Below the pieces are notes generated by a model. That model had not been told where the DNA came from and searched no databases. It worked only from the letters and a program-made list of their open reading frames with translations. Shown here in pieces: positions 27,588 through 35,771 of a DNA stretch of 64,000 nucleotides; position 1 is the first letter of the stretch; each line of letters starts with the position of its first letter. The stretch comes from Collinsella aerofaciens (GTDB taxonomy: Bacteria > Actinomycetota > Coriobacteriia > Coriobacteriales > Coriobacteriaceae). The stretch covers positions 17,328-81,327 of the forward strand of contig NZ_JADMUF010000010.1 of assembly GCF_015546965.1 (NCBI RefSeq), read 5' to 3'. The translations under genes and the position numbers were made by a program.

Positions 27588-28493
27588 ATGGAACCTATTA
27601 CAACGGGCATGCAAGGAGCAGCCGTCGAGGACGTGCAGTCTCGTCTCCTGCAGCTCGGCTACACGATTGATGCCGCCGAAGTCACCGACAAGTACTTTGG
27701 AGCCACCACTGAGCAGGCCGTCAGCACCTTCAGGCTCGACAGCGGCCTTGCTGCCGGTCACGCCGTCGATATCCCCTGCTGGAGCGCCCTTGTAGACGCT
27801 TCGTATAAGCTGGGCGACCGCACTCTCTATCTGCGCATGCCCAATTTCCATGGCGCCGATGTGCAGGCCCTGCAGCGCGCTCTCAACGTTTTGGGCTTTG
27901 CCTGTGGCGAAGACGACGGCTACTTTGGTCCGCATACCGAGGCCGCCCTGCAGCAGTTCCAGGAAAATGTCGGCCTGTTTGCCGACGGCATGGCCTTCCA
28001 GGACACCTACGCCTACATCAACCGCCTGCACCATGTGTGGGAGGGCAAGCCCTCGGTCACCGAAGCCGAGTCCCGCATCGGTTTTGCTCGCGCCGCCAAC
28101 GTGCTCGAGCGCTTCCAGATTGCCGTCATCGGTGAGGACCCCATCGCGCGCAGCGTTGCATCGCGCATGTGGAACATCGCCACGGCGACGACCGATAGTA
28201 GCGGCATGATGCTTTGCGATTCCGAGGTTCCGACCGACGTGGACCTGGTACTCGAAATTGCAAGCGATGAGCTGCCCGCAGATGCAGCGCCGCGCGCCAC
28301 GATCGCCCTCGCCGAGTGCCATAACCTGGCCCAGCGCATCCGCACTGCCAATGTCGCCGCGCAGCAGAAGCCAGCACGCATTCGCATTGAGCTCACGGGC
28401 ATGACGCGCTACAACGGCACCTTCACGGCCAGCGACGCGCAGACACTCGCCGTACGCCTGCTCGATGGCGTTTGCGATGCCCTCGCAGATTAG
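27588..28493 (+). CDS. Protein with two peptidoglycan-binding-like domains
   Basis: The 301-residue protein has two PG_binding_1 repeats, one at residues 5-65 (VEDVQSRLLQLGYTID, YFGATTEQAVSTFR) and one at residues 85-140 (VQALQRALNVLGFACG, YFGPHTEAALQQFQ). The C-terminal 150 residues are an alpha/beta region I do not recognise. No signal peptide or membrane segment is visible, which is odd for a wall-binding protein. It lies just before tRNA-Gln and is the last host gene before the prophage. Confidence 0.8.
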   Translation: MEPITTGMQGAAVEDVQSRLLQLGYTIDAAEVTDKYFGATTEQAVSTFRLDSGLAAGHAVDIPCWSALVDASYKLGDRTLYLRMPNFHGADVQALQRALNVLGFACGEDDGYFGPHTEAALQQFQENVGLFADGMAFQDTYAYINRLHHVWEGKPSVTEAESRIGFARAANVLERFQIAVIGEDPIARSVASRMWNIATATTDSSGMMLCDSEVPTDVDLVLEIASDELPADAAPRATIALAECHNLAQRIRTANVAAQQKPARIRIELTGMTRYNGTFTASDAQTLAVRLLDGVCDALAD

Positions 28494-28531
28494 GTAAACT
28501 AAACGAGTTGCTTTTGGGCAACACCACACAT

Positions 28532-28603
28532 TGGGACGTAGTTCAACGGTAGAACTCCGGTTTTTGGTGCCGGCTGTTGGGGGTTCGAATCCCTCCGTCC
28601 CAG
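28532..28603 (+). tRNA. tRNA-Gln (anticodon UUG)
   Basis: The acceptor arms TGGGACG and CGTCCCA pair fully. A D-arm, a CCGGT/GCCGG anticodon stem with loop TTTTGGT (anticodon TTG), and a T-arm with GTTCGAAT loop are all present. CCA is not encoded. The gene is intact and marks the left junction of the prophage. Confidence 0.95.
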
Positions 28604-28620
28604 CCCCGAGATACTTACGC
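28575..28620. other. Probable left attachment junction (attL)
   Basis: Host genes end with the tRNA-Gln and the phage recombinase begins its 3' end directly next to it, so the crossover must lie at or just beyond the 3' half of the tRNA. The exact core cannot be fixed because the right junction lies outside the window. Confidence 0.5.
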
Positions 28621-30017
28621 GAACCCCTGCCGGGACCGTCCGGCGGGGGTTCCTTTTTGTCGAACGTGAACTCCGCGGTGAGCGTGCCGGCGGCGCGGTC
28701 CACCACCACGCGGCGCACGAACAGCCGCACGGCCTCCAGCGGGTCGGAGCGCCCCATGACGCGGCGCACCCAGAACTCCACCTGGTCGGCGTCCAGCGCC
28801 CCCATGCCGGCCCGCGCGTCGGCCACCTCGGCCTCCAGCGCCGCCCGCTCGTCGGACAGCGCGTTCAGCTTCTCGGCCACGGCGTCCACCGCGCCGGTCT
28901 TCGCGGCGAGGTCCACCATGTGCGACTGCTCGCGGGCGTTCTGCCCCAGTCTCTTCTCCATGGCGCGCACGGCGGCGAGGTCGTCGGCCAGCGCCGCCTC
29001 CTGCTCGGCCATGACGTCGGCCACGATGCCCTCCACGGCGCCGTCGTCGGCGGCCAGGGCGTCGGCCACCATGCGGGCCACCTCGGCCTCCAGCGCGTCG
29101 CGGCGCACCTGGTGGCCGGTCGCCGGGCAGCGGTAGTACGTGTACTTCCTGCCCGACTTCCCGTGGCCGCTGCTGGACTGGCAGCGGTGGCCCTCCGAGT
29201 CGAACAGCTTCCCCGACAGCAGGTAGTCCACCGTGGACCTCCTCCTCCTGGTGCGCAGCGCCAGGCGCCGCTGCACGGCGTCGAACTCGTCGCGCGGGAT
29301 GATCGCGGGCATGCCGCCCTCCACCACCGTGTCCCCGTAGCGGTACACGCCGGCGTACTTGTCGTTGCGCAGCATCTTGCCCACCGCCTGCACGGTGAGC
29401 GGGCCGCCGCCCTTCGAGCGCACGGCCGGCAGCGCCCCGATGATGGCGCTGAACGGCTCGCCCTGCTGGTACATGGCGAACACCCGGCGCACCGCGGCCG
29501 CCTCGCCCTCGTTGACGACGTAGCGGCCGTCCGGCCCGTGGTCGTAGCCGAACACCCGGATGCCGTTGTGGCGGCACTTCATGGCGTTGCCCGCCAGCCC
29601 GCGCCGCACGTTCTCGGAGAGGTTCGCGCTGTAGTACTCCGCCAGCCCCTCCAGCATCGACTCCAGCAGGATGCCGTCCGGGCCGTCCCCGGTGCGTTCC
29701 GTGGCGCTCACGAGCCGCACGCCGGCCTGCTTCAGGCGGCGGCGGTACACGGCCGCGTCGTAGCGGTTGCGCGCGAAGCGGTCGAGCTTGTACACGTACA
29801 CGGCCGAGAACAGGCCCCTCTGGGCGTCGGCCACCATGCGCATGAACCCGGCGCGGCGGTCCGTGGTCGTGCCGGTCGTGGCGCGGTCCTCGTAGACGTG
29901 CCCCACGGCGTCGCCGGCCGCCTCGATGGCCGCGCGGCACACCCTCACCTGGTCCTCGATGGACTCCTCGCGCTGGCCCGCGCTGCTGTAGCGGGCGTAG
30001 ATCGCCGCCGTGGCCAT
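28604..30017 (-). CDS. Large serine recombinase (integrase), no stop codon before the host junction
   Basis: The protein begins ATAAIYARYSSAGQREESI with Tyr7, Arg9 and the catalytic Ser11 of serine recombinases. A resolvase core runs to about residue 140 (YKLDRFARNRYDA), followed by a recombinase domain, a zinc-ribbon-like part and a coiled coil near residues 310-400. About 471 residues are phage-coded, typical of the class. The frame has no stop in the prophage; it continues antisense through tRNA-Gln and the host gene to a stop at 27480. In the excised circle a different 3' end would be used. The coordinates given cover only the phage part. It is convergent with the tRNA and lies next to the repressor. 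Confidence 0.9.
28621..28658 (+). terminator. Terminator for tRNA-Gln inside the prophage end
   Basis: GAACCCCTGCCGG pairs with CCGGCGGGGGTTC (one wobble pair) around GACCGT and is followed by CCTTTTT. It lies 17 bp past the tRNA on the plus strand and at the same time codes the last part of the recombinase on the minus strand. Confidence 0.8.
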
Positions 30018-30057
30018 GGCCGGGCGCCTCCCCTCACTTCAATCGAATACCGCCGGA

Positions 30058-30444
30058 CTACTCCCCGCCGGCGTTGGCCGGGTCGCGCGCCAGCGACGTG
30101 GCCACGCTGTGCAGCACGTGCCGGCCGTTCTCGTTCATCGCCTCGTAGGCGTCCTCGATGGCCTCCAGGCGCTTGTCTATCACGCGCACAGGTTTTGGCT
30201 CCGGTTCGTCCGGTATCCCCATGGCGGCGGCAATGACGCCTGGTGCGGCGAGGTCATACCCGTATAGCTCCGAAACGGTTACGCCGAAGAAGTCGGCCAA
30301 ACGCTTTACTTCGGAGCTTTTCTGCGGCTGGTTCTTGCACTGTTCCCAGTTTCTATACGTCCCGGGATTCACGCCCAGCTGCTCGGCGGCTTCTTTTTGC
30401 GAGAGGTTGGAGCGCTTCCTGATCGCTTTTAGCTCGTAAAGCAT
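30058..30444 (-). CDS. CI-like phage repressor, XRE family
   Basis: The 128-residue protein has an N-terminal helix-turn-helix (LSQKEAAEQLGVNPGTYRNW at residues 14-33) and a short C-terminal region rich in charged residues, without a LexA-type peptidase domain. It is therefore not self-cleaving in the way lambda CI is. It is divergent from the early genes, and the intervening region contains a 9-bp-arm palindrome. It probably maintains lysogeny by blocking the rightward promoter. Confidence 0.85.
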   Translation of the reverse strand: MLYELKAIRKRSNLSQKEAAEQLGVNPGTYRNWEQCKNQPQKSSEVKRLADFFGVTVSELYGYDLAAPGVIAAAMGIPDEPEPKPVRVIDKRLEAIEDAYEAMNENGRHVLHSVATSLARDPANAGGE

Positions 30445-30508
30445 GCGATTTTCACCGCCTATCTGTGTACCTACTACATGACCTCGATTATAAATTGCAA
30501 ATTATTAG

Positions 30509-30572
30509 TTGACTAGTACACGGATTCTTTGTATCTTACAGATGCAACAAGTTCGTGTACTACTACACGAAC
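30509..30572 (+). promoter_or_regulatory. Early promoter and repressor operators
   Basis: TTGACT (30509-30514) and TATCTT (30532-30537) are 17 bp apart. The perfect palindrome GTTCGTGTA-N4-TACACGAAC lies at 30551-30572 over the expected start site. Half-sites AGTACACG at 30515-30522 and GTGTACCTACTACAT near 30463-30477 resemble it, suggesting several operators between the repressor and the early genes. Confidence 0.75.
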
Positions 30573-30595
30573 ACAACCTACCGAGAGGAGAAGCA

Positions 30596-30907
30596 ATGGA
30601 CGAGAAGTACAGCCCGAGCTGCGAGGCCATGACGCCGGAGATGATCACCTTCGCACTGGCGGAGAACGGGTGCATGGAGGAGACGCACAACTCCATCACC
30701 TCGCGCATCAACGCGAAGTGGGGCTTCGACATGTTCGCCATGAAACTCATGGAGTCCGACATGTGCCAGCCCTTCGAGATGGGCGGCAAGACGTACTACG
30801 CCTGCGCAAGCATCCGCTTCACCGTTCGCGGCGTCGGCTGGGCCACGGACTTCGAGACCATCGTGCGCGCGCCCGAGTGGGACGACGACAAGGAGAAGGA
30901 GGAGTAG
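30596..30907 (+). CDS. Early phage protein of unknown function
   Basis: The 103-residue acidic protein starts MDEKYSPSCEAM and contains several cysteines without a clear zinc-binding pattern. The start follows GAGAGGAG. It is the first gene of the rightward early transcript and so occupies the place of a Cro or anti-repressor, but it has no helix-turn-helix that I can recognise. Confidence 0.65.
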   Translation: MDEKYSPSCEAMTPEMITFALAENGCMEETHNSITSRINAKWGFDMFAMKLMESDMCQPFEMGGKTYYACASIRFTVRGVGWATDFETIVRAPEWDDDKEKEE

Positions 30908-31114
30908 ATGAACGGGAAGCTGATGAAGGAGCGCCGCCGCGCGCTGGGCATGACCCAGATGCAGCTGGCGGTGGCCGTGGGCGCGTCGAGCGTGGCCATG
31001 GTCAGCAGCTGGGAGCGCGGGTGCACCGTGGCCAGCGTGCCCAAGCTGAGGAAGCTGGCGGAGGTCCTGGGCGTGACCATGGAGCAGCTGCTGGAAGACG
31101 GGGAGGACGAGTAG
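30908..31114 (+). CDS. XRE-family helix-turn-helix protein, Cro-like
   Basis: The 68-residue protein is almost entirely one helix-turn-helix domain (MTQMQLAVAVGASSVAMVSS, ending EVLGVTMEQLLED). Its ATG follows the preceding stop codon directly. Size and position next to the divergent repressor fit a Cro-like regulator of the lysis-lysogeny switch. Confidence 0.85.
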   Translation: MNGKLMKERRRALGMTQMQLAVAVGASSVAMVSSWERGCTVASVPKLRKLAEVLGVTMEQLLEDGEDE

Positions 31115-31135
31115 CGATGGCGGAGGTGATCGTAT

Positions 31136-31291
31136 ATGGGCGCCACAGCCGCGGAGCGTCGGGCGGCGCTGACTGCCGCAAGGTCCGCGTTCGCCCTGCC
31201 GGAGGTCCGGCGGGAGTACGAGAGGTGGAGGGCCGAGCGCGCGGAAGCCGCCAAGCACAGCGCGCCCAGTCCCCTGAAGAGACCCGCGTGA
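31136..31291 (+). CDS. Small basic phage protein
   Basis: A 51-residue frame starts at an ATG behind GGAGGTGATC and encodes a helical, Arg/Ala/Glu-rich protein with ALPEVRREYERWRAER. The next gene starts with GTG inside its stop codon, a coupling that supports it being real. Function unknown. Confidence 0.6.
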   Translation: MGATAAERRAALTAARSAFALPEVRREYERWRAERAEAAKHSAPSPLKRPA

Positions 31292-31533
31292 GCGGGTACC
31301 CGCAAGTATCGCACAGGCGCGCCGAGTTCTGGCGCACGGTCCGCACGGCGCTGGCCGTGGCCCTGCTCGTCGCGCTCGCCGTGGGGCAGGCGTGGCAGCT
31401 CGGCTACACGCAGGGCACGGCGGCCGGCTACGGCGAGGGCCGCGTGGACGGCATGGAGCGGGCGTACGAGCGCGGATACTCCGCCGCCGTCTCCGACTAC
31501 CAGGGGGGTGTGGCGGAATGGGCGAAGGAGTAG
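31288..31533 (+). CDS. Small single-pass membrane protein
   Basis: The 81-residue protein starts at a GTG that overlaps the previous stop (GTGA). A hydrophobic segment TALAVALLVALAVGQAW at residues 18-34 is followed by a Tyr/Gly/Arg-rich tail with repeated YxxGR-like turns. It could sit in the inner membrane as a phage accessory or superinfection factor; no family is recognised. Confidence 0.65.
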   Translation: MSGYPQVSHRRAEFWRTVRTALAVALLVALAVGQAWQLGYTQGTAAGYGEGRVDGMERAYERGYSAAVSDYQGGVAEWAKE

Positions 31534-32048
31534 AGGCCGTCGAGGCCATCGTGGCCATCGACCCCGGGTCGCTCCACACGGGCGTGGTCCACATGACGCG
31601 GCGCCGCGTGCTCGACTCGCGCACGTTCGCCTTCAAGGAGGGCTGCGGCGCGGACAACGACCTGCTGGACGCGCGCTGCGAGGAGATCTGGACGCTGCTC
31701 CGGAGGTTCCTGGAGACCCACGAGCACGGGCCGGTCGTGATGGAGGGCTTCGTCCCCTACCCCGGGCGCTGCAGCGGCACCAAGGGCTCGCACCAGACGC
31801 CGTGGCTGTGCGGCCAGCTGCTGGGCCACCTGCGCGAGGCCGGCGAGGAGGTCGTCCTGCAGACCAGCAGGCAGGTGCTCAACCCCAAGACGCGCGGCAA
31901 CGCCGCGTGGACCGTCGACTGGCTGCGCAACAGGCAGCAGTTCTACCAGGGGCAGGGGCTCGTGACCAACGAGCACGAGCGCAGCGCCTTCGCCCACGGC
32001 TGGTACTACCTGCACACCGGCGAGGGCGCGCCAAATGAGGAGGGGTGA
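31518..32048 (+). CDS. RuvC-like Holliday junction nuclease
   Basis: The 176-residue protein shows the RNase-H-fold motifs of RuvC: IVAIDPGSLHTGVV with the first aspartate near residue 13, VVMEGF with the second acidic residue near residue 74, and NEHERSAFAHG near the C-terminus. It probably resolves recombination or replication intermediates before packaging. It overlaps the genes on both sides, consistent with one early transcript. I chose the ATG at 31518 because the domain begins there. Confidence 0.8.
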   Translation: MGEGVEAVEAIVAIDPGSLHTGVVHMTRRRVLDSRTFAFKEGCGADNDLLDARCEEIWTLLRRFLETHEHGPVVMEGFVPYPGRCSGTKGSHQTPWLCGQLLGHLREAGEEVVLQTSRQVLNPKTRGNAAWTVDWLRNRQQFYQGQGLVTNEHERSAFAHGWYYLHTGEGAPNEEG

Positions 32049-32571
32049 GCAGTGCCGCCCCTGGACCGCCTCCGAGGAGCGCAGGCTGGCCGAGATCGCC
32101 GGCACCATGCCGAGGCGCGAGGTGGCCAGGGCGCTGCGGAGGTCCAACGAGGCCGTGCGCCAGAAGGCGTCCCGCATGGGCGTGAGCCTGCGCCACTGGG
32201 AGCCGAGGTGCTCCGAGACGTGCCCGGCGTGCGGGATGGCCCGCACCGAGCTGAGGGCGAGCGGAACCTGCCGCCCGTGCGAGCTGAGGGCGCTGGTTGC
32301 CCGCGCGGAGTCCGAGACGGCCGAGGCCATGGAGCGCCTGGGGCCGGCCGACCGCGCCGTGTACGCGTCCACCGAGACGAGGCTGCAGAGCGCACCGGAC
32401 CCGAGGCCCGCGCCTCCCCGAACCGAGGGCATGACGCCCTACCGCGCCGCGAGGGCGCGCGACGCCTACGACGAGGCGCTGGAGCGGTGGGAGGTGAGGA
32501 CGCTCACCAGGCTGCTGAAGGCGAGGCGCCGACGCCTCGAACGCATGATTAAAAAAATCTCAAATCAATGA
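32035..32571 (+). CDS. Myb/SANT-like DNA-binding protein with zinc-finger motif
   Basis: The 178-residue basic protein starts with a helix-turn-helix like that of Myb/SANT regulators (RPWTASEERRLAEIAGTM, EVARALRRSNEAVRQKASRM). A CxxC-x13-CxxC pattern (CPACG ... CRPCE) near residues 63-82 can bind zinc. The tail is Arg/Lys-rich. It overlaps the RuvC-like gene by 14 bp. A role as an early phage transcription factor is likely but unproven. Confidence 0.7.
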   Translation: MRRGEQCRPWTASEERRLAEIAGTMPRREVARALRRSNEAVRQKASRMGVSLRHWEPRCSETCPACGMARTELRASGTCRPCELRALVARAESETAEAMERLGPADRAVYASTETRLQSAPDPRPAPPRTEGMTPYRAARARDAYDEALERWEVRTLTRLLKARRRRLERMIKKISNQ

Positions 32572-32608
32572 CACAAACGCATTTTCCCAGCTAGGAGGAG
32601 TAGAAAAC

Positions 32609-33919
32609 ATGCAACTGAAGAGAGTAAAGACCGAGGACGTCTACCCGAGCGAGGGCAACCCCCGCCGCGACTTCGGCGACCTCGACGCGCTGGCCGCCAG
32701 CTTCGCGCTGAACCCCGCGCACCCCGGCGAGCCCATGACCCCGCCGCTGCTCGTGCAGGACGGCGGCGTGTACCGCATCGTCGACGGCGAGCGCCGCTGG
32801 CGCGCCATGCGCAAGGCCGGCACGGCCGAGTTCGACGCCGTGGTGTGCGAGGACTGGGGCGACGCCGACGCCGCGCTGGCGATGCTGGCCACCGACGACA
32901 AGAAGCCGCTGGACGACGCCGAGCGCAGCCGCGGCGCGCAGCGCTGCCTGCTGCTGGGCGTGGAGCCCGAGAAGGTCGAGCGCGCCGTGCGCAAGAAGGG
33001 CATGGCCCGCGTGCGCCGCGTGGCGTCCGAGATCGGCGCCGAGGCCGAGACCATGAGCCTGGACCACCTGCTGGCCGTGGCCGAGTTCACCGGCCAGCGC
33101 TCGGTCCGCGTGGCGAACGCGAGCGAGGGCGAATGGGCGCGCGTGGCCAGGGAGTGCCGCCGCGAGGTCGAGAGCGAGCGCATAGTGGCCGCCTTCGACG
33201 AGGCCGCCGAGCGCCTGGGCGTCGAGCTGCACGGCCAGAAGTCCTTCGACACGGCCGGCTACGCCTACGACTGCCGCGCCGACAACCCCGAGGCGTTCGA
33301 GGACAAGGCCGCCGACGACCCGGAGGGGGCCGCGTGGGTGCTGGTGCTGCCGACGGTGGCCGTGCCGTACGCCTACCGCTACGTGCCCGCCGACACCGAG
33401 GAGAAGGCGGCCGCGGCGAGGCTGCGCGAGGACGCCGACCGCATGGAGACGACGTGCCGCGAGGCGGCCGGCTCCATGTTCGCGCACCTCGCCGAGCGCC
33501 TGCTGGAGGGCGACTACCCGGAGCACGCCATGGCCAAGGCCGCCGCGTCGTTCCTGGGCGACCCCGACAACAGGTGGTCGGCCTACACGGAGGCGTCCGA
33601 GGCCCTGGACGCGGCGGGCTACGACGGCACGCGCCCGGACGGCCGGATCACCGGCATGTGCGGGGCCTACGCGCTCCACGACTGGCTCGGCGACGCGGTC
33701 CCGGGCGGCGGCGTATGGATGTGCGTGGCCGGCGGCCAGCCCGGCGGCACCGTGCAGGCGCCCGTCGCCGTCGCGGCGTGGCTGGAGGCCGTGGCCGCGG
33801 CCGTCGAGGACGGCTGGCGCATGGGCGCGGGCCAGATGCAGCTGGTGGCCGAGGCCAAGGCGTGGCTGGAGGCCGTGCGCGAGAGCGAGAACAAAAACGA
33901 GAACGAGGAGGAGAAGTAG
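32609..33919 (+). CDS. ParB/Srx-like nuclease-domain protein
   Basis: The 436-residue protein has an N-terminal ParB-type domain (VYPSEGNPRRDFGDLDALAASF, then RIVDGERRWRAMRKAG near residues 55-70), the fold that binds CTP or cuts DNA in ParB and sulfiredoxin relatives. A helical middle follows and the C-terminal half is Ala/Glu-rich. The start has CTAGGAGGAG. There is no ParA partner beside it, so partition is unlikely; phage proteins of this kind are usually linked to DNA replication or modification. Confidence 0.75.
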   Translation: MQLKRVKTEDVYPSEGNPRRDFGDLDALAASFALNPAHPGEPMTPPLLVQDGGVYRIVDGERRWRAMRKAGTAEFDAVVCEDWGDADAALAMLATDDKKPLDDAERSRGAQRCLLLGVEPEKVERAVRKKGMARVRRVASEIGAEAETMSLDHLLAVAEFTGQRSVRVANASEGEWARVARECRREVESERIVAAFDEAAERLGVELHGQKSFDTAGYAYDCRADNPEAFEDKAADDPEGAAWVLVLPTVAVPYAYRYVPADTEEKAAAARLREDADRMETTCREAAGSMFAHLAERLLEGDYPEHAMAKAAASFLGDPDNRWSAYTEASEALDAAGYDGTRPDGRITGMCGAYALHDWLGDAVPGGGVWMCVAGGQPGGTVQAPVAVAAWLEAVAAAVEDGWRMGAGQMQLVAEAKAWLEAVRESENKNENEEEK

Positions 33920-33921
33920 AG

Positions 33922-35250
33922 ATGGTCAAGATCGCATCGGTCGAGGCCGAGAACGTCAAGAGGGTGAAGGCGGTCTACCTGGAGCCGCGCGCCGAGGGGC
34001 TGACCGTGATCGGCGGCCGCAACGGGCAGGGCAAGACCAGCCTGCTCGACGCCATCGGCTGGGCGCTGGGCGGCGACAAGCTGCGCCCGTCCAACGCGGC
34101 CCGCGAGGGCGCGGCGAGCGCCCCGGCGCTGCGCGTGGTGCTGGACAACGGCATCGTGGTGGAGCGCCGCGGCAAGAACGGCTCGCTGAAGGTGACCGAC
34201 CCTTCCGGCCGCAAGTCCGGCCAGGCGCTGCTGAGCTCGCTGGTGGACCGCCTGGCGCTCGACCTGCCGCGCTTCATGGAGTCGAGCGACAAGGACAAGG
34301 CCGAGACGCTGCTGTCCATCCTGGGCGTGGGCGACCGCCTCGCCGAGCTGGACGCCAAGGCGAGCAGCGTCTACAACCAGCGCCACGACGTCGGCGTGAT
34401 GGAGCGCCAGAAGCGCGCGAGCGCCGAGGAGATGCAGTTCTGGCCGGACGCCCCGGCCGAGGAGGTCGACGCCGCCGAGCTGATCGCCGCGCAGTCCGCC
34501 ATCCTCGCCCGCAACGGCGAGAACCAGCGCAAGCGCAACGAGGCGTCCGCCATCCAGGCGCGCCTCGCCGTCGCGCGCTCGCAGCTGGCCGCGCTGGAGC
34601 AGCAGGAGGCCCAGATCAGGCAGGCCGTGGACGCCAAGACGGCCGAGGTCGACGCGCTGGCCGGCGACGCCGCGACGGCGAGCAAGGACGCCGCGCAGCT
34701 GCACGACGAGTCCACCGACGAGCTGCAGGCGCAGCTGGCCGCGGCCGACGCCGTGAACGAGAAGGTGCGCACCAACGCCCGCCGCGCCCGCGCCATGGCC
34801 GAGGCCGACGAGCTGAAGTCCCAGTACGACGACCTGGACGCCGAGATGGACCGCATCCGCGCCGAGCGCACGGACCTGCTGCGCGGCGCGGACCTGCCGC
34901 TGCCGGGCCTGTCCGTCGACGAGGAGGCGCGCCTGACCTACGGCGGCCAGCCGTGGGACTGCATGAGCGGCAGCGAGCAGCTGAAGGTGGCCACGGCCAT
35001 CGTGCGCCGCCTGAAGCCGGAGTGCGGCTTCGTGCTGGTCGACAAGCTGGAGCAGATGGACCTGCAGACGCTGGCCGAGTTCGGCGCGTGGGCGGAGTCC
35101 GAGGGCCTGCAGGTCATCGGCACGCGCGTGTCCACCGGCGGCGAGTGCAGCCTGGTGATTGAGGACGGCCGCGGGCAGCTCGGCGGCGAGCCCGGCGGCG
35201 CTGAGAAGGCCGAGGCGCCCGTCGCGCCGGCCGGATGGGAGATCAGGTAA
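33922..35250 (+). CDS. SbcC/RecF-like AAA ATPase
   Basis: The 442-residue protein has Walker A GGRNGQGKTSLLDAIGWAL near residue 30, a coiled coil at about residues 175-310, the ABC signature CMSGSEQLKVATAI and Walker B GFVLVDKLEQMD. The usual Walker B Glu is Lys. It begins two bases after the ParB-like gene and is coupled to the next gene by TAATG. It probably binds DNA ends or helps recombination together with the RuvC-like and Sak4-like proteins. Confidence 0.82.
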   Translation: MVKIASVEAENVKRVKAVYLEPRAEGLTVIGGRNGQGKTSLLDAIGWALGGDKLRPSNAAREGAASAPALRVVLDNGIVVERRGKNGSLKVTDPSGRKSGQALLSSLVDRLALDLPRFMESSDKDKAETLLSILGVGDRLAELDAKASSVYNQRHDVGVMERQKRASAEEMQFWPDAPAEEVDAAELIAAQSAILARNGENQRKRNEASAIQARLAVARSQLAALEQQEAQIRQAVDAKTAEVDALAGDAATASKDAAQLHDESTDELQAQLAAADAVNEKVRTNARRARAMAEADELKSQYDDLDAEMDRIRAERTDLLRGADLPLPGLSVDEEARLTYGGQPWDCMSGSEQLKVATAIVRRLKPECGFVLVDKLEQMDLQTLAEFGAWAESEGLQVIGTRVSTGGECSLVIEDGRGQLGGEPGGAEKAEAPVAPAGWEIR

Positions 35251-35771
35251 TGGGGGCCTTCATCGACCTGACGGGGCGCAGGTTCGGACGGCTCACTGCC
35301 ATTAAGCGCGTCGGCACCGTCCGTGGAAAAGCCGCTTGGCTTTGCAGGTGCGACTGCGGCGGGAAAGCCACCGTACCGTCATCCTCGCTAACGAGCGGCA
35401 ACACACGCAGCTGCGGATGCATCCACTCGGAACAGGTGACGGCCAGGAACAGGGCGCGCGCAACGCACGGTGGCGGCAGATCGCGGCTGTATGGCATATG
35501 GCACTCAATGAAGCAGCGCTGCTACGACAAGGCGCGCAAGGACTACGCCAACTACGGCGGGCGCGGCATCCGCGTATGCGACGAGTGGCTGCACGATTTC
35601 GGCGCATTTCGCAACTGGGCGGAATCAGCCGGCTATAACCCCGACGCGCCTTATATGGCCTGCACTTTGGACCGTATCGACGTGAACGGCGACTACTGTC
35701 CGGACAACTGCAGGTGGGCAGATGCAAAAACACAGGCCAACAACAGGAGGAACAACAATGCTGAACATTAG
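35250..35771 (+). CDS. HNH/AP2-like DNA-binding protein
   Basis: The 173-residue protein contains a Cys-rich N-terminal part (CRCDCGG, SCGC), then HSMKQRCYDKARKDYANYGG, CDEWL, and a C-terminal LDRIDVNGDYCPDNCRWA pattern. This combination is typical of phage and homing-endonuclease relatives with an AP2 or HNH fold. It is lower in GC than the genes on both sides, a sign of later insertion as a selfish or accessory gene. The ATG overlaps the ATPase stop. Confidence 0.75.
   Translation: MGAFIDLTGRRFGRLTAIKRVGTVRGKAAWLCRCDCGGKATVPSSSLTSGNTRSCGCIHSEQVTARNRARATHGGGRSRLYGIWHSMKQRCYDKARKDYANYGGRGIRVCDEWLHDFGAFRNWAESAGYNPDAPYMACTLDRIDVNGDYCPDNCRWADAKTQANNRRNNNAEH

Noticed and set aside
27480-28500. 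C-terminal half of the integrase as a genuine 845-residue protein domain
   Set aside because: This part is antisense to tRNA-Gln and to a gene with clear peptidoglycan-binding repeats; it has no motifs of its own.
32609-33919. ParB-like protein as evidence of a plasmid partition system
   Set aside because: There is no ParA or centromere-like array and the prophage has an integrase, so partition is unlikely.
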